A DNA stretch of 64,000 bases from Rusavskia elegans (GCA_011316305.1 SAUG01000086.1:1-64000), one strand, 5' to 3'; shown: positions 1-14,010, counted from the first letter of the stretch. Notes: generated by a model not told the origin, from the sequence alone. Translations and numbers: made by a program.

Positions 1-80
1 TAGCCAATCAGACATTGATTAGTCATTAAAATACTGTTCAGGAACAGCTATTTGCCCCTAAGGTAAGAAGAAATTTAATA
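1..80 (+). repeat. Border repeat copy L1
   Basis: The first ~80 bases match, in inverted orientation, a sequence reassembled from 14,477-14,423 plus the bases left of 11,064. Shared landmarks are CAATCAGACATTGATTAGTC and then an AACAGCTA..TTTG stretch, with RIP-type C-to-T and G-to-A differences. A weaker third copy lies at 50,988-51,034 in the same orientation as this one. It could be a terminal inverted repeat of a large DNA transposon. The match reaches base 1, so the repeat may continue outside the window. Confidence 0.6.
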
Positions 81-299
81 TCGATATAAAAGGACGGAAA
101 GATAGTAGTAAAGGATAAAAAATAGATAATAGTCGATAGAAAAAGTTATTATTCTAGAAGCTAGTACTTCTAGTATTAGAATAGAGCTATAAAAAATTAA
201 TCTAGTATTTTAATATCTTTCTATATAGTAATTTCAAACCTCTATATAATAATCTAATATAGCTTTAATTTCGATAAAACTAGAAAATAAAACGAGAGA

Positions 300-3200
300 A
301 AAAAGTTATAGAATACTGAAAAGACGCTAGTAAAAAGCTAAAGTTACTGGTTTTTTTAATAAAGCTATTAATCTAATAGATCTCTATTATTAGCTACTAG
401 TTCCTATTATAGCGGAGTTAAAAAACCTAATAGTATTTTAAATAATTAAAAAAGTAAATAGAAAAAGATTTATTTTTTAAAATATTCTTTTATACTAGTA
501 TTCAGATATAATATAACTATTATCTTCGAGATATTATCTATTAATAATAGTAATAGTAAAACTAAATCGTTTTAATAATTAGCGAAATTAAGTTTTTAGT
601 AGTCGAGTATTAGTAATATTACTAGATTAGCCGATAATTATCGAATTATCGGTAAAAATTATAAATATTATTTATATAAAACTTTCTACCAGGACGAATT
701 TCTAGTATAGTAGAATAAAACCGAATAGGCTATTATAAATACTATATAACTAGAAAAATATTTTAAAAGATTTAATATATACTTTAGTAATTCTAAAAAA
801 TTAACTATTTAGATATATTTTTATAAAGTTACCCGGATTTCGAATAGTAAACTAGAGGTTTACTATAAATACTATAGATATATTATCGGCTATTTCTCCG
901 CCAGATATAAATTAATAATAATAGATAATTATATCGAAACCAAGAAATATAAAAATAAATCTTTATTAAAAGATTTAATATTAATTAAAATCGTATTTAA
1001 ATAGATATAAATATATATAATATTACGTGGAATATTATATCTAATACTTTTATAGCCTATCTATAAAAAGTTATTAGCGAAAATATATTGGCGGAAAGAT
1101 TTCCCGGAAGTAGACTGGCCGTCGGGTCGAATTTCGAACTCGGGTTAATTAACTCGATCCGACTCGAATCGGGTTAGACTAAAATATAACCCGATCCGAC
1201 CGAATTTTAAATCCGGGTTAGCTAATCCGATCCGACCCGCTAAGACTAAATCTAAGCGCTAAACTCTAGTATAAAAGTATAATTCTAGTATAAAAGTTAT
1301 ACGAATAATTTAAAAAAATTCTAATTAATTAACCACGCTAGCTAGAAATATCCTAGTTAGATTATTTATATTATCTAATTATATTACCTATTATATAAAT
1401 TTAAAAATTAAAATATATAGGTTTATTCTATATATAGAAGGCTTGGCGGGTATCCGGATTCGACTCGGGTTCGACCCGGACCCGACCGTTTGGCGAGTCG
1501 AATCGGTTCGACTCGAAGTGGCCAGTCTACCCGGAAGCTTTTATATAATAGATAGTTATAATAGATTAAAATTTTAATATCGTCGAATATATCGATACTT
1601 TTTATATATTATACTATTTAGATTTTAAAGTAATTTTCGTTTTACTATCGACCGTATATTATAAAATTATAAATAATATTATAGATATCTAATAAAAATT
1701 ATTAGAATTTTTTTTTAATAAAACCAAAGTTTTAATTACTCTAAATAGTTAGTCGGTAAGTAATCGCCAGTTCTATATATTAATAATCGGTTTTTTTATC
1801 GACGAAAATTAGATTTAATATTAGGTCTTTATCGGATTTAAATTTATATTAGGAAGCTATATAGATATTATATTATCTAAGATTTTTTTAAAGATTTTCA
1901 AAAAGTATTTATTAGTTACTCGAATCTTTACTATTATAACCGATAATACCGGTAATAATAAAACTATATTCGCTAACGCTATTAAATATTTTGAATAACT
2001 TGCCGAGTATATTAATTATAATAATAATAATAAACAGAATAATACGGACTAGGAGAATATATTTAATAACAATTATTTTACTATATAGTTAGCTTGAATC
2101 GACTATATCTTCGGTATTAATAGCGTTAAAAATCCGATTATCTATATCCCGTATTTTATATAAATACTTTAACTAGTACTATAAATACTATTCGGCTATA
2201 TTAAAATTAAATCTATTAATAAATAATTTTAAAAGAATTAGAATAAAGATTATAATTTAGATATCGTTATTAACGCGGATCGTAGACTACCGATAACTCT
2301 AGTTAAAATAAATCTCTTATATTTATTTTACTATTTTATTTAAATTCTATATATATAGTATTCGGATTTGTTTTATATAAAGTCCTATATAATGTATATT
2401 ATACTATAAAGTTTCTATTTTCTTTTTAGGCCGTATCTAGAATTATTCTATATAAAGTTCTACGTCGTCTATAAAGTTCTATATTATTGATATTAGCTAT
2501 AAAATCTATTTTCGGAATTATTTTATATTATATCCTACATCTTCTATACTATTAAAATATATCGACGTGCCCGATTTAAATTTATTTCTAATTTCTTTTA
2601 GACTAGAAAAATAAATATCTAGATTAATATAAATAGCTAATATAAAAACAAATTCCGCGAACTATAACTAATAAGAATAGCCGAAGCTCGAGCTTCGCTA
2701 ATAATTAATATATAATCTAATATTAAATAGAAGAAAATTCATCGCTAGAAAGTTTTAAATCTTTTTTAGGATATTAGTATATAGTAGAATTCGACGTATT
2801 ATATATTAATCTATACGTTTACTTTTTATAATAGAATTTATAAAACTTTAGAATATTAGAATACCGTCTAGATAGAATTTAGTAATAAAAAGTAAAATTC
2901 AATTTAATATTTAATCTAAATCTTTAGGTTTTTTTATATTTTTATAAAGACGTTAAATATTATAAAAAGACTTATAATCTATCTCGTCTTCTGGATCTAT
3001 AATAAATTATTTAATTATATTAAAAATACTAAAATATAGCTTCGAAAAAAGCGGGTCCTTTAAAAAAAAAACTTCTCGAAGCTTTAGACGCGGCTTTTAC
3101 TAAACTCTTTTACTATTATAGTAAAATTTAGAATAGTTTAGAGTTATTCTATAGATAAACTATTTTATTATATTCGTTATTTAGTTTTTTATTATTTAAT

Positions 3201-3770
3201 AATATATTTTAGACCGAAGATATTAATAATAGTAAATCCTAGAAGGATATTTATTAGAATATATTAGAAGAAACGTACTATATTTATTATAATCGGTTAT
3301 TCGAAACTATATTAGAATTAGAAAAAATATCTAGCTAATAAAATTTCTAGAAAGCCGAAATATTTAAAAACTATCTAGTTAAAAATAGCCTATAATATTT
3401 AGATAAAGACGATAATAAATTAATAGTTTTTAAAAAATAAAGTAAATATAATCCGAATATTTACTATATATTTTATTTATCTATTTTCTATTAGCTTATT
3501 TCTATTTCTATAGCTTAACTAGGAAAAATAAACCTGTTTTCGACTAATAGCGCGAACTAGAGCTTCGGTTTTCTATTTTTATATAGATTACGTACGATAT
3601 CTTTATTACTATTTTTTCCGGAATTATAAATAAGATATTATTTACTATTATAAATAGAATCTATAGCGATTATAAATCGTACTATTTATTAATAATTCGG
3701 GCGAAGATAATCTTTCGCTAATATTATTTTAGAAAAGATAAAAAGAAACTTTAATCTTTCTATACTAACC
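300..3770 (+). pseudogene. hAT-family DNA transposase relic
   Basis: A plus-strand frame runs from roughly 450 to 3,770 with many RIP stops and is interrupted by the MITE at 1,111-1,529. Near 600-800 a BED-type zinc-finger-like stretch can be read. Around 1,730-1,960 the translation has the typical hAT core: a degenerate T.DSWS-like segment, then GFFIDEN, a GSY/GSHTG-like turn and TDNTGNNKT. In the family this core carries the second catalytic Asp region. Around 2,750 an R/Q-WNSTYYML-like motif is followed by a degraded C-terminal dimerisation-like region ending near 3,760. Such transposases cut and paste DNA and leave 8-bp duplications. This copy is dead. Its own terminal repeats were not identified, and the start given is approximate. 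Confidence 0.72.
1111..1529. mobile_element. hAT-like MITE, copy in the hAT relic
   Basis: The element runs from TAGACTGGCC to GGCCAGTCTA and is flanked by a perfect 8-bp duplication, CCCGGAAG, at 1,103-1,110 and 1,530-1,537. It lies in the transposase relic and has no coding frame. Arms are rich in TCGGGTCGG-like CpG motifs and the centre is AT-rich with paired CTAGTATAAAAG motifs. The 8-bp duplication indicates mobilisation by a hAT transposase (family knowledge). Confidence 0.92.
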
Positions 3771-6700
3771 TCTAGTAAGAAACCGAAATAGATAAAGCTA
3801 AAAAAAAAGGATGGAAGTTTATAATAAAATACTAAAAGATAAATTAGATCGCGACTATACTAGTAATAATAATACAAATAATATAATCTAATCGGTAAAT
3901 TTAACCGCTTTAATAATTCTATTATCTAATTTTTCTAATTTTAACTTTTTAGATAATAAAGCCTAGCCTTTAAATTTAGGAGCGAGTACGGTATTCTACT
4001 ATTAGAGTAAATAATAGTAGATCGATAAAAGCTTAACTAGATCGAAGAAAAAAATAGATACCGATAGTTATTATTTTTAAAAAAGTTTAGATTTTAATAT
4101 TATATATACTAATTTGTTATTAAAGATATAATTCGATTTTAATAATTATAGAATTACTAGTAGTAAATATAGTTCTAGCTAAAAGCCTGTCTATATTTAT
4201 CGGAAGACGTATTTTTAATTAAAACTATTTATTAAATCATTTCTTTTCGCTATAATAATTTGGATTATTATACTATTTATTTTATATTATTTCGAGCTAC
4301 GTAAAGTCTATCGTCCGAATTAACTAAACGATAAAAGTCTATAGATATATAATTACTAAATTTTATCTTTACAAGATAGTAGATATAGATCGTCTTTTAA
4401 ATATTTTCTTTTAATATCTATTTATCGAGGAAAAGATTAGAATCGGGATAAATATTCTACTATTCGGCAGAACTAAATAGTTTAATCTAACTTTTCTTGC
4501 GGCCTTTAACCTCTCTAGTTATATAGCGGTAGTAGATTAGAAGATTCTTCTATACTATTATATTTTACCGATTAAAATATATATATATATAGCGGCTAAG
4601 GTCCTAGTAGATAAATTCTATACTATAAAAGTTACTGAATATATCTTTTACTATAGATATTTATTTTTCAAAAATATATCTATATATAGAGGAACTGGAA
4701 TCTATAGAAATAACTATATTTATATAATATTTAGTTATACGTATTATTCTATATATATCTATAGAAGTTAGCGTATTAAAATTCAACCTTTATATTAGAG
4801 ATTTATTTTTTCTAAATATTTTATATTAGATTAAATACGTATAGCGTATATAAATATTCGTATTTTAATTCGTTTTTTTCTATATAGCAGTTAAGTTTAC
4901 CGTCCGATATATCTTTAATTTCGAAGTTTTTTTTATCGCTTATAGCTACTATAACTTTATATATAGGATTTAAACCGATATTTAACTTTCGTATTTTCGG
5001 AAAATAAAGGTATAACTCTATCTTTTATAATTTTATCTTCGTCTAAATTCTTTTAAATATCTTTTTTATTCTTTTTAATAGTATATATAAAGTCTCCGGA
5101 GTTTATAAATATTTAATATCTGGTAGTATATACTATCGCGTACTTTCTTTAAAAGATTCTACTAGCTAGTTAATATAATATATTATAGTATAAATTCTAA
5201 TATATTTACTATTTCGTTTAGACGTTTATTCTAATCTATATTTCTATATTATTTTATTTAGCTTTAGTAGTAACTATATATCTAGAAAACGATTTTATAG
5301 TCTTTAATACGCGATTAAATACTATATAATCGGAATCTTTAGCTCTCGATAGCTCTAGTTTATAGAAGCTATATTAAACCGTCCGTATTCTAGAAATAAT
5401 TATTTATAGGTTCGTAGAATATTTTTCGTTTCTTTTATACTTATTCTATAATCTAAATAGATAGTTAAATTATTTCCGATTCGATTATAATACGTCCGTA
5501 TCTATTATTAATTTAGTAAACCAACTATTAGTTTATAGAGATAAAAAGTTATCTTATATAATATTCTATTTACTATATCGTTATTTAGTTTTCGTCGATT
5601 CTATATATAAACTATTAGTATAGTAGTTATATAATAATTATAAATAGAAAATATGTAAACTTATAGTAATAATTAGCTAAAGATATATCGTAATAGCAAC
5701 GTTTTACTATTTTAAATTTAGTTTTAAACGTCTCGTTCAGCCTAGTACTTAAGTATCTATATACGTATTACTTTTTTATACGTTAAAACTTTTATCTATA
5801 TAAAACTAATTATCGAGTAATTTAACTATAGATAATAATAATAATAGGCTCTATAGTTAAATAAGACGTGTTCAAATTAAATATATAAAAATTTCGAAAA
5901 TCGAAAAAAAATTAGTTAAAATATAATTACTCTATAGATAAAAGAATAAATAAAAGTATAATTAGATATATTTACTATAATAAATAGCTATAACTAGTCG
6001 ATATTAAATAAAAAAATCCGAATAGCTAAAAATTCTATAATAGAAATACTTTATTTTTATATTATTAAATTCTAACTACTATAACTAAACCTATAATAAA
6101 AAAATCTCGTATATTGTATATTCTATAATATTTTTATAAAACTGATATTATTATAAAGACCTACTACTAATAATAAAATACCGTAAAAAGCGCTAGTAAA
6201 AGCTTCGAAAAAGACTATTAAAGCGGCTACTAAAGCGGTTTCTAAAACTACTAATACGCCGAAATTTAATATACGCGTAAGAGTTTAAAAATATTTTTCG
6301 AATAGAAGAACTACTATAGATAATCTATATATCTATAATATAAAATCTAGTAGTATATACTCCTACGTTTTATTCTATAAATTATTTTACATAGACTAAA
6401 CTTTTATAAAATTTAGTAGCCGCGTTCCGCGATATTAAAAGATTATAAGAGGGCGTAGACCTATTTATATCTAAAACCTCTTTTATATATTTAATCCGAG
6501 AAATTATAATAAAAGCGGTTTAAATTAGATAAAATTTTATATATTTCCAGACCTTTATAGTCGAAGCGATTAGAGAAATATCTAAAGCTACTTTAGTAGT
6601 TTAATTTAAAAGTAAAAATTCTATAGTTAAAAATATAATATATATATAAAACTAATAGATAATCTAGTATCTAATCTTATATATATCTATATTAAACGTA

Positions 6701-7439
6701 TTACTATTATATAAAAGAACGTAAAATATATCGTCTAACTATTTACGTTAAAACGTAAATAGCTTTTATTATCCTACGTAATATACTAGGCTATTAAAAT
6801 TCTACTAATATATAATACTATAAAATATACTTATCTCTACTTTTTTAATCTATATTATAGGATTATAAATTATATCTTTCGATAGATTTTATAGTATAAT
6901 TAATCCGTACTATTTCTCTATCATTAAAGGTTATTTTAAAAAAAAATAGCCGGCCCGTTTATTAAACCGGAAACTAAACCCGCCGTTCGTTTATATAAAT
7001 CTAAAATAAAGAAGATTATTCCGCGGTCTACGAATATAGAAAATACTAGCAGATCTAATATATTATTATCTAAAAACCGTCGTACTAATTTTCTAGAATA
7101 GGATATCGCGGATATTTTAAAAAGAAGAAATAATAGAAAGCGGGATAATAACGAAATTATTAAAAGTTAATATATCCAGCGGTCGTTTTCTATAATATAT
7201 CTACTACTTCGGCGATAATATATCTAAAGGCTAGTTTTTTAATATACTTTAATTATAGATAAATATATAATTATAATAGTAATATACGATAGTATATAGC
7301 ATAGTATATAAGATAATATAAATATAAATATATCGCTACTATTACTAGGTAAATAGAATTAATCTATTTTTTTATCTTTTTTAACCTAGATATCGATATA
7401 GATTCCGAATATCCAAAACCTATACTATATCAATCTAAA
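3771..7439. other. Unassigned RIP-mutated sequence
   Basis: This 3.7 kb stretch is strongly RIP-mutated. Several interrupted plus-strand frames can be followed for 50-100 codons. Examples lie near 4,900-5,100 and 6,180-6,560, the latter with a basic Lys/Ala/Thr-rich start, but no family motif could be recognised. No LTR, terminal inverted repeat or duplication was found. It is probably one or more further degenerate transposons, possibly continuing the unit bounded by the border repeats L1 and L2. Confidence 0.45.
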
Positions 7440-9688
7440 AGGGTTCACTATACTAAATTCTAATAGATTTTTCCAATCCATTCCGGCGAGAACTAATTCC
7501 GCTAGAATTAGATAAAAAGTAATTGTTTTTACTTTATTTTATTTTATTTTATTTTCGCTATTATTAATATTGTATTTAATAGCTTCGAATTTGTTTTCGA
7601 AAGTTATAACGGCGATGAACGGTCTAATACTCTTTAATTAATCTGTTAAATATAATTCAATATTCTAGCTTTAGTCAGCTATTCGTAGGTTTATTAATAA
7701 ACGATTAGATCGGAGTTCGTCTATCGAACTAAAATTTAAAGCTTTTAAAAATAAAATAAACAATTTTAATTCGTTTAAAAATAAAATAAATCTTTTTATT
7801 AATTCTTTAGATAGTAGAATTAAATAGCTTTAACTTTTTTATAAAAAAGTAGCGGAGATGCCGTTATCGTTATCGTCTACTAAAATTTAAATTTAGAATA
7901 CCGTAAAAATTTTATTTCTATCATTTTAAAATTTTTACAGCGATAAACGACGTTTTTAATTCCGTCCGAACGAGTTATAAAATTTTATTATTGTAGTATT
8001 AAAAGTATTTAAAAAATATAGATTCTTCGAATAGTAAAAAAAAATTAAAAATATTAGATATTCAAAGTATTTTAATCTATATCTATTGAAAATTCAATAC
8101 GATACAAGCGATAAAGATTATATAAATTAAAATATATAATATCAGAATATATTTCTTTTTATAGATTAAATTAAAACGTAGACGAAAATCTAGAAAACTT
8201 TATTTATTTATCAATATTTCTATTTTCGCGGTACGGTTTAGATATAATACGTTGTTAAATTCGATAAAATTTACCGTATAGTATTCTAAAGTGGTAAAGA
8301 TTTATAGATATAGAAAAAGTTGTTTATTTAACGTATTAAAATAAAAGCTAATGATATAATAGATTTATTGAAAGCTAACGAATATACGATCGATAACGTA
8401 CGTTAATACCGTCCGATTTCTAGTTATATACAATAAATAGTACGTTATAGCCGTAATACTAGCTTTAAAAACGAGTAATAATAGGTTTTCTAGGTATTTA
8501 ACTATCTGGCACCAAATTTATAGCGCGATATCGATAAACTAACGGAAATAACAATTCTCTTATCGTTTATATAAAAGTTCGAAGCTAAAAAACTATATAG
8601 AAAAGATTTTATAGATTAAAATTAACTAAAAATTATTATTAGATTTATTGTTAATAAAATTAAATACAATTTCGCTAGAATATATAGTTACTACTATATT
8701 TATCAAAAATTTAATTCTAATAATTAAATATATCGTTAATAGCGCGGGCCGCCCGATAATTTATTTTAATAAAAGTCTCGCTAGTAGATTTAATAATTTT
8801 TTCAATAGTGTTTTTTAATAAATATCCTAGCAGTTATTTTAATCTATTCAACGCCGTATTAAAGTTTCGTTACGTAATAACTAGAGCTTTAAGTTGAATT
8901 TTTACTATAATCAATAGGACAACGCTAATTTTAATAGTACGAATAAAGAAAAACTTATAAATACTACGAAAAAACCGAAGATATAATAGATAATACTAAA
9001 TATATATTTAGAAACAAACTACTACTAGAAATCTATCCAACGTACAATCTTTTCATTAATTTTAATAATATCTAAAATTAATAGTATAATTTAATATTAA
9101 AGATATATAATTTATATTCTATTTTTTTTAAATTTTAGCAACGCCGAAAAATTTACAAATTATAGAGCCGATTTCTATAATATTAATTTTTATTCGTTGA
9201 CGTGGAAATTTATATAAAAATAATAGAAATTCGATTAATATATATTGAATAATATATATACTTTTAAATCGAGTTTTTAAAAAAACGTTTATATAAAAGC
9301 CATAGTTTTTGATAAAACGAAATTAAACGTAAATACTAATATAAATAGCCAAATTTTAATTATCGGTCGTTTTCTTTTATCTATAGATATTAATTTAGTT
9401 ATAATCGTCGAAAAAACTATATTAATAACTGCTAAAAACGTCTATAATCTCCAGCTATATAATCAAATAACAAATTTTAATATTTAACTAAACGACATCA
9501 ATATATTTATAATAGTATATTTAATAAATAATCTACAAATATTTTGTATTATCGGTTTTATTTAATTAAAAGTATACGATATAATCTTTTACTTTAAAAA
9601 CCGTAATATAATTATAAATAAAAAATAATTAAATTTATATATATTAGAATCGCTAGTTTAAATATAATCCGTTTTATATATATTAAAT
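7440..9688 (+). pseudogene. Unidentified, less-mutated coding relic
   Basis: Unlike its neighbours, this stretch still contains a fair number of CA and TG dinucleotides. A plus-strand frame between about 9,180 and 9,690 reads for more than 100 codons with only a handful of stops, most explainable as RIP of CAG or CAA. It contains short runs such as TAKNVYNLQLYN and TNFNI. I do not recognise the family. Earlier frames at 8,200-8,600 are also partly open. It may be a younger or lower-copy transposon, or a captured gene fragment. Confidence 0.4.
7533..7555. repeat. TTTTA microsatellite
   Basis: Four to five tandem TTTTA units lie at the left side of the less-mutated relic. Nothing suggests a function. 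Confidence 0.85.
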
Positions 9689-10295
9689 ATCAGCAAATAT
9701 ACAATCCGCTTATAGTGTTTTAAAATAAAAAAAGCGTTTAAAGTCGATTGAGCCGGTTTAAACCGGTTTGAGCCGGTTTAAACAAGATTATCTTGTTTAG
9801 TAAAGAGAAATATTTAGATATATTCTAAAAACGTCTATTTTATCTATATTTTGAATTTTAAAATTAAATATTTTAAGGTTTAGTGTTCGTTAGTTCTCGT
9901 TTAATAACGGGAAGCCTCTAGTTTAGAAACTAGCAACGCTAGCGTTCTATAAAACTTTTTTTTAAAATCTACGCTAAAAGTTTACTAGTATAGATATTTT
10001 CTAGAATACTAGTAGCTCTATTAGATAGAGGGACTTAGAGTTTTTTTAGATTTTTTTTAGATTTTTTTTAAAAATTTCACAATTCGTTTAAAGCGTTTAG
10101 AGCGCTTATAAGCGCTTATGAGCTAAATCTTGTTTCTAACCGTTTATAAACAGAAGATTTGCTTCTAAACGTTTATAAATAGAAGACTTGTTTATAAACG
10201 CTTTTATAACGCGCTAGATAGGATATAGAATCAGACCCGTTTACCAATTCAAATTTGTTCAATTAATTCTAAATGGAATCGACATTTTTGGTAAT
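9689..10295 (+). repeat. Dispersed ~0.6 kb repeat R, copy R1
   Basis: The sequence starts with ATCAGCAAATATACAA and ends near a TCGACATTTTTGGTAAT motif. It recurs in inverted orientation at 22,445-22,997 inside an LTR of element A1, which proves that it moves. It has no coding frame. The right half has short palindromic sub-repeats of the type CGTTTATAAACG and AGCGCTTATAAGCGCTTA. The two ends are only weakly inverted copies of each other (CAAATATACAACC against CAAAAGTATCGACC). It may be a MITE or another small non-autonomous element; the class is unclear. Confidence 0.8.
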
Positions 10296-11063
10296 GGAAT
10301 CTTTAAACTATTGTTCGTTATATGTAAAAGAGATAATAGATATATTCAGGCGTATAAAAGACGTGGTAGAATTAATGATCTCGCTAGCGTTCGTTATAAT
10401 ACTAAAAAAATCTCTTTTTTTTAAAAAATATTTATTATAAAATAAACTTTTATAAAATCGAAAAAAATATAAAAAATTATTCGATTAGATTTAATACGGC
10501 TCGCTAGATTAGATAGCGGTTTTAGCACGTATTTTTTATATTCGCAAGTTTTATTTACAAAATAATTAATTTCTATAAATCCAATTATTATCTTTATTTG
10601 ATTTCGTTATAATATATATAAATTCTTTATATTAGAATTTTTTAAAAATCGATTATATCGATAGAAAACTTTTAAATATTAGTTTATTTTCGAAGAATTC
10701 GAATCTTCGATCCATTATTTCCGGATTTAATTTTTAATTCCGAAAAACGTTGGTTTCGTTAATATAAATGTATTAGATAACGTAATTTCTGCTACTACGC
10801 TATCTAAACTATTTTGAAATTATATAAATACGTTATTGAATTGATATACAAAATCAAATTAAATATAGTAAAAAATTCAAATAAAAACCATTTTCGAAGA
10901 TTTTTAATAGTGAAATATTTTCTACGATCGAGGTAAATAATAATAATAGACTATTATTTAACGTATACGGCTCGCCGTAAAGAAATGAAAAACGGTTATA
11001 TTTTGATAAAAAGATGATAATATTATAGTATAGTGCAGAAATCTATATTTTAGAAGCAAATAG
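10296..11063. other. Unassigned sequence ending in border repeat half L2
   Basis: No coding frame or known repeat is seen except the last ~30 bases. These pair with 14,423-14,477 across element P to form border repeat L2, the inverted partner of positions 1-80. RIP is weaker here than in the flanking LTR elements. Confidence 0.45.
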
Positions 11064-11475
11064 TATTACGTCCACGATTCCACAGAGGCGCGCTGGAAGA
11101 TTAGCTAGGCAAGCGAGTCTAATTATCTATAGCCGCCTATAGCCGCCGTAGCCGACTCTTATAATAAAAGCTTTTAGCGGACGGCTACCTATCGGTACTA
11201 TCGGCTACTTTCGCTATATATATCGCTCTTTATTTCTATTAGATAGCTTTCCTTATTAGTCGTTGATATAATCATTAAATACGTCTCTATTATTCTCTTT
11301 TTAATTACTATTATAACGAAGATATCTTATAATATTATAACTATATTTTCGCAGCTGTACGGGATTAGTTATAATAATTTATACTAGGATTTCTTTACTA
11401 TTTAGTAATTCGGACTATATCTATAGCTATAGCTAGATTCGAACGTAACGCCTTTTAATATATAAAGATATTATA
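11064..11475 (+). repeat. 5' LTR of element P
   Basis: A direct repeat of 14,011-14,422. A GTAGCCG-rich middle distinguishes this LTR subtype from those of C and D, while the terminal ~150 bases are shared. Just downstream is a TTTTAATAATTTACTATATTAG-like stretch also found beside the 5' LTRs of B and D. It is a candidate primer-binding region. Confidence 0.88.
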
Positions 11476-11499
11476 TTTTAATAATTTACTATATTAGTC

Positions 11500-12560
11500 T
11501 TATTATCCCGTCCTATAAATCGAAGCGATACTATTAAAGCGGTAACGTCTAATATCTATAAAAGAAATAAAGAATTCTTAAAACTTTAGTTTATCTAGAT
11601 AAATATCTATTTCGTATTATACGTAAACCAGTTTCCGAATAAAGTAATTAAAATTCTATTTATAATATTATACCTAGAAGAAATAGCCTTTAATTAGAGA
11701 TAACTCTATATAGAAAACTATTTTAATAATCCGGAAAACTAAAAGGAAAATAAAATATTATAAATCTTCTATATCTTCGATAATTTAATTACAGCTATAA
11801 AAGAAACCTTCGGAAATAATAATAAAAATAGAGTAACTAAAAGGAAATTTATAGTTCTAAAATAATAGAAGTCGGTAGCTACTAATACTACTTAGTTTGG
11901 AACGTTAACTTATAAAATAGACTAGAAAGATTTAGTTCTAAAAGCCTATTTCTATAAAAAACTCTATATAAAAGTTAAAGAAGTTATAGTAGTAATTAAA
12001 GAACCAGATTTACTAGTATTATTTATCGAACTAGCGACTAGAATTAATATTAGGTAGTACGAAATATATTTAGATAAACAGGTATTTAGTAAAATAGGAC
12101 CCGTTAAAAAACAGTTTAAAGGAAATCTAATAGAGCTCGATACTACCGAAACTAAAGGATCGCGAACTAAAGTTTATTATTTATATAGAAAAATAGGATA
12201 CTTTAAAAGAAATTACCTAGCTAAAAAAGTAATAGAGGTAACCGAATACTAGTTTAAAGTAACGGAAGAATTATTTAAGAAAATAGCTAGAAAATACGTA
12301 ACTAAAAGTTAGACAGCCTGCTATAATAATAATTATCTTATCTATCTATCGGATAAAAAGAGGTTAGGATAATATTCTATAGAATCTAAAAGAGCGAAAA
12401 AAAGGATAATAATAGAATTTAAACCGTATAAAATCGAGAAACCTCTTATAGCGGCGCTTAGGGTTAAAATCGAAAATTATAAAATAATAGTTCTTATAAA
12501 TAAAAAAGATAAGGATAAAATTATAAAAGGACTATATAATTAGATTAGAGAATATATCTA
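11500..12560 (+). pseudogene. gag relic of element P with RIP-damaged zinc knuckle
   Basis: The translated frame shows a capsid-like region followed near 12,170-12,225 by a zinc knuckle in which Cys and His have become Tyr: YYLYRKIGYFKRNYLAKK, from an ancestral CxxC..GHFKRDC form. Cys-to-Tyr and His-to-Tyr changes are what RIP produces on TG and CA. A second short block (ACYNNN.LIYLSDKK) follows at about 12,310-12,360. Homologous gag relics lie on the minus strand in element B (31,206-32,065) and element D (36,900-37,760). Gag would package element RNA; this copy is non-functional. Confidence 0.75.
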
Positions 12561-14010
12561 AAGACTCTAGCAATAAAATAATAGAATTACGGAAGTCAAA
12601 GTTAAAATAAAAAATAGATTTATCGGAATCTTAAACTTTATAGTAATCGAAAGCTCTAAATAATATATTATTCTCGGAAACAAATAGAAAAAATTAATTT
12701 TAGAAATACCTTTATAAGAAAGTTTAATCGGAAGGAAAATAGAACTATAAACGGTATACTTCCTCGTATATAAAAATCTTCTATATAGAGAATCAAATAT
12801 TATATTAAATACGAATTACGAACAGATTAAAGAAATCGATAATCTTTTTAAAAAAGGAGGCGAAGTATAGGAAATAAAAATCTGGAAAGAATATTATTAT
12901 CTACTTTCGCAACTGGCGTTATAATATAATAAGATCTAAGAGATAATCTAAAAACTATAGATAAATGATATTAAAAAAATCTATAAAAGTATTATTAGAG
13001 AAATAAAAAAGGCTGAATATAATCCTACGCCAGAACTAGAAGAATAGCTAGAAAAAAAAACGCCAGACTCTATACTAAACGTATAACTAAAGGACGAATA
13101 GTTTCTAACCTCGTTATTATAAAATAAAATAATTACTAAAGAATAAAACTTAGCGGAAATATTAGAAGATCCGGATATAATTTATAATATAGATATCTAA
13201 TTTAGTATAGATAGATACGATTTAATAGAATCTTTAATTAGATATTCTTTTATACGCGTATTAAATCCAAAAGTTAAAAGAAATCGATTTTTTTTAAAAA
13301 CTAATCTAAATCGACCTAATCGAAACCAGGAATTAATTTAACGGATACCTTTTACGCGGTTGGCGTAAAATCTATAAAAGAGTAGAACGCGACTAGATCG
13401 TTAAATTTATTAAAATAAAATAACACGCGCTGTTCCTAAATAATAAAATTACTTTTACATTTATCTAAAGAGCGATAATAGATAATAAAACGCTTTTATT
13501 TTCTAAAAAGTCGGCGGAAATCTGATTTTTAAATAAGATACTAATTACGAATTTCTTTTTTAGAATCTAGGAAAAACTCGATATAACGATACGTTTCGGT
13601 ATATTTATTAAAGATATTTTTAATATTATATCGAAGCTTATTCTTTTTATCTTCGAGACGTTTCCTTGCGTATATTAGTAAAACTAAAGATATTCGATAG
13701 CGAAAAGAGAAATATAGATAGTATTAGAAATTAAAAGATTATAAAATATCTAGGCCCGGGTATATTTACTATAGATATTACTATCTAATTTAACCCTATA
13801 CTCTTTTAAAAAATTACAAGTATAAAAACTATAAGGAAAAGATATAATAATACCTCTCGACTAAATTTAACGGAAAGATTTTAAATAATTACCTTTTCGA
13901 AAACGTATAATAAAAATATTAAAGAAAAAAGAAAAAGGAAAAAAGATAGTCAAGTTTTAAAAGACCCTATATACGAAAAAACTAGATAGAAAGCGATATA
14001 GAAAGGACTA

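Noticed and set aside
1..60. Telomere or subtelomeric repeat because of CCCCTAAGG
   Set aside because: There is no tandem TTAGGG/CCCTAA array. The motif belongs to the dispersed border repeat.
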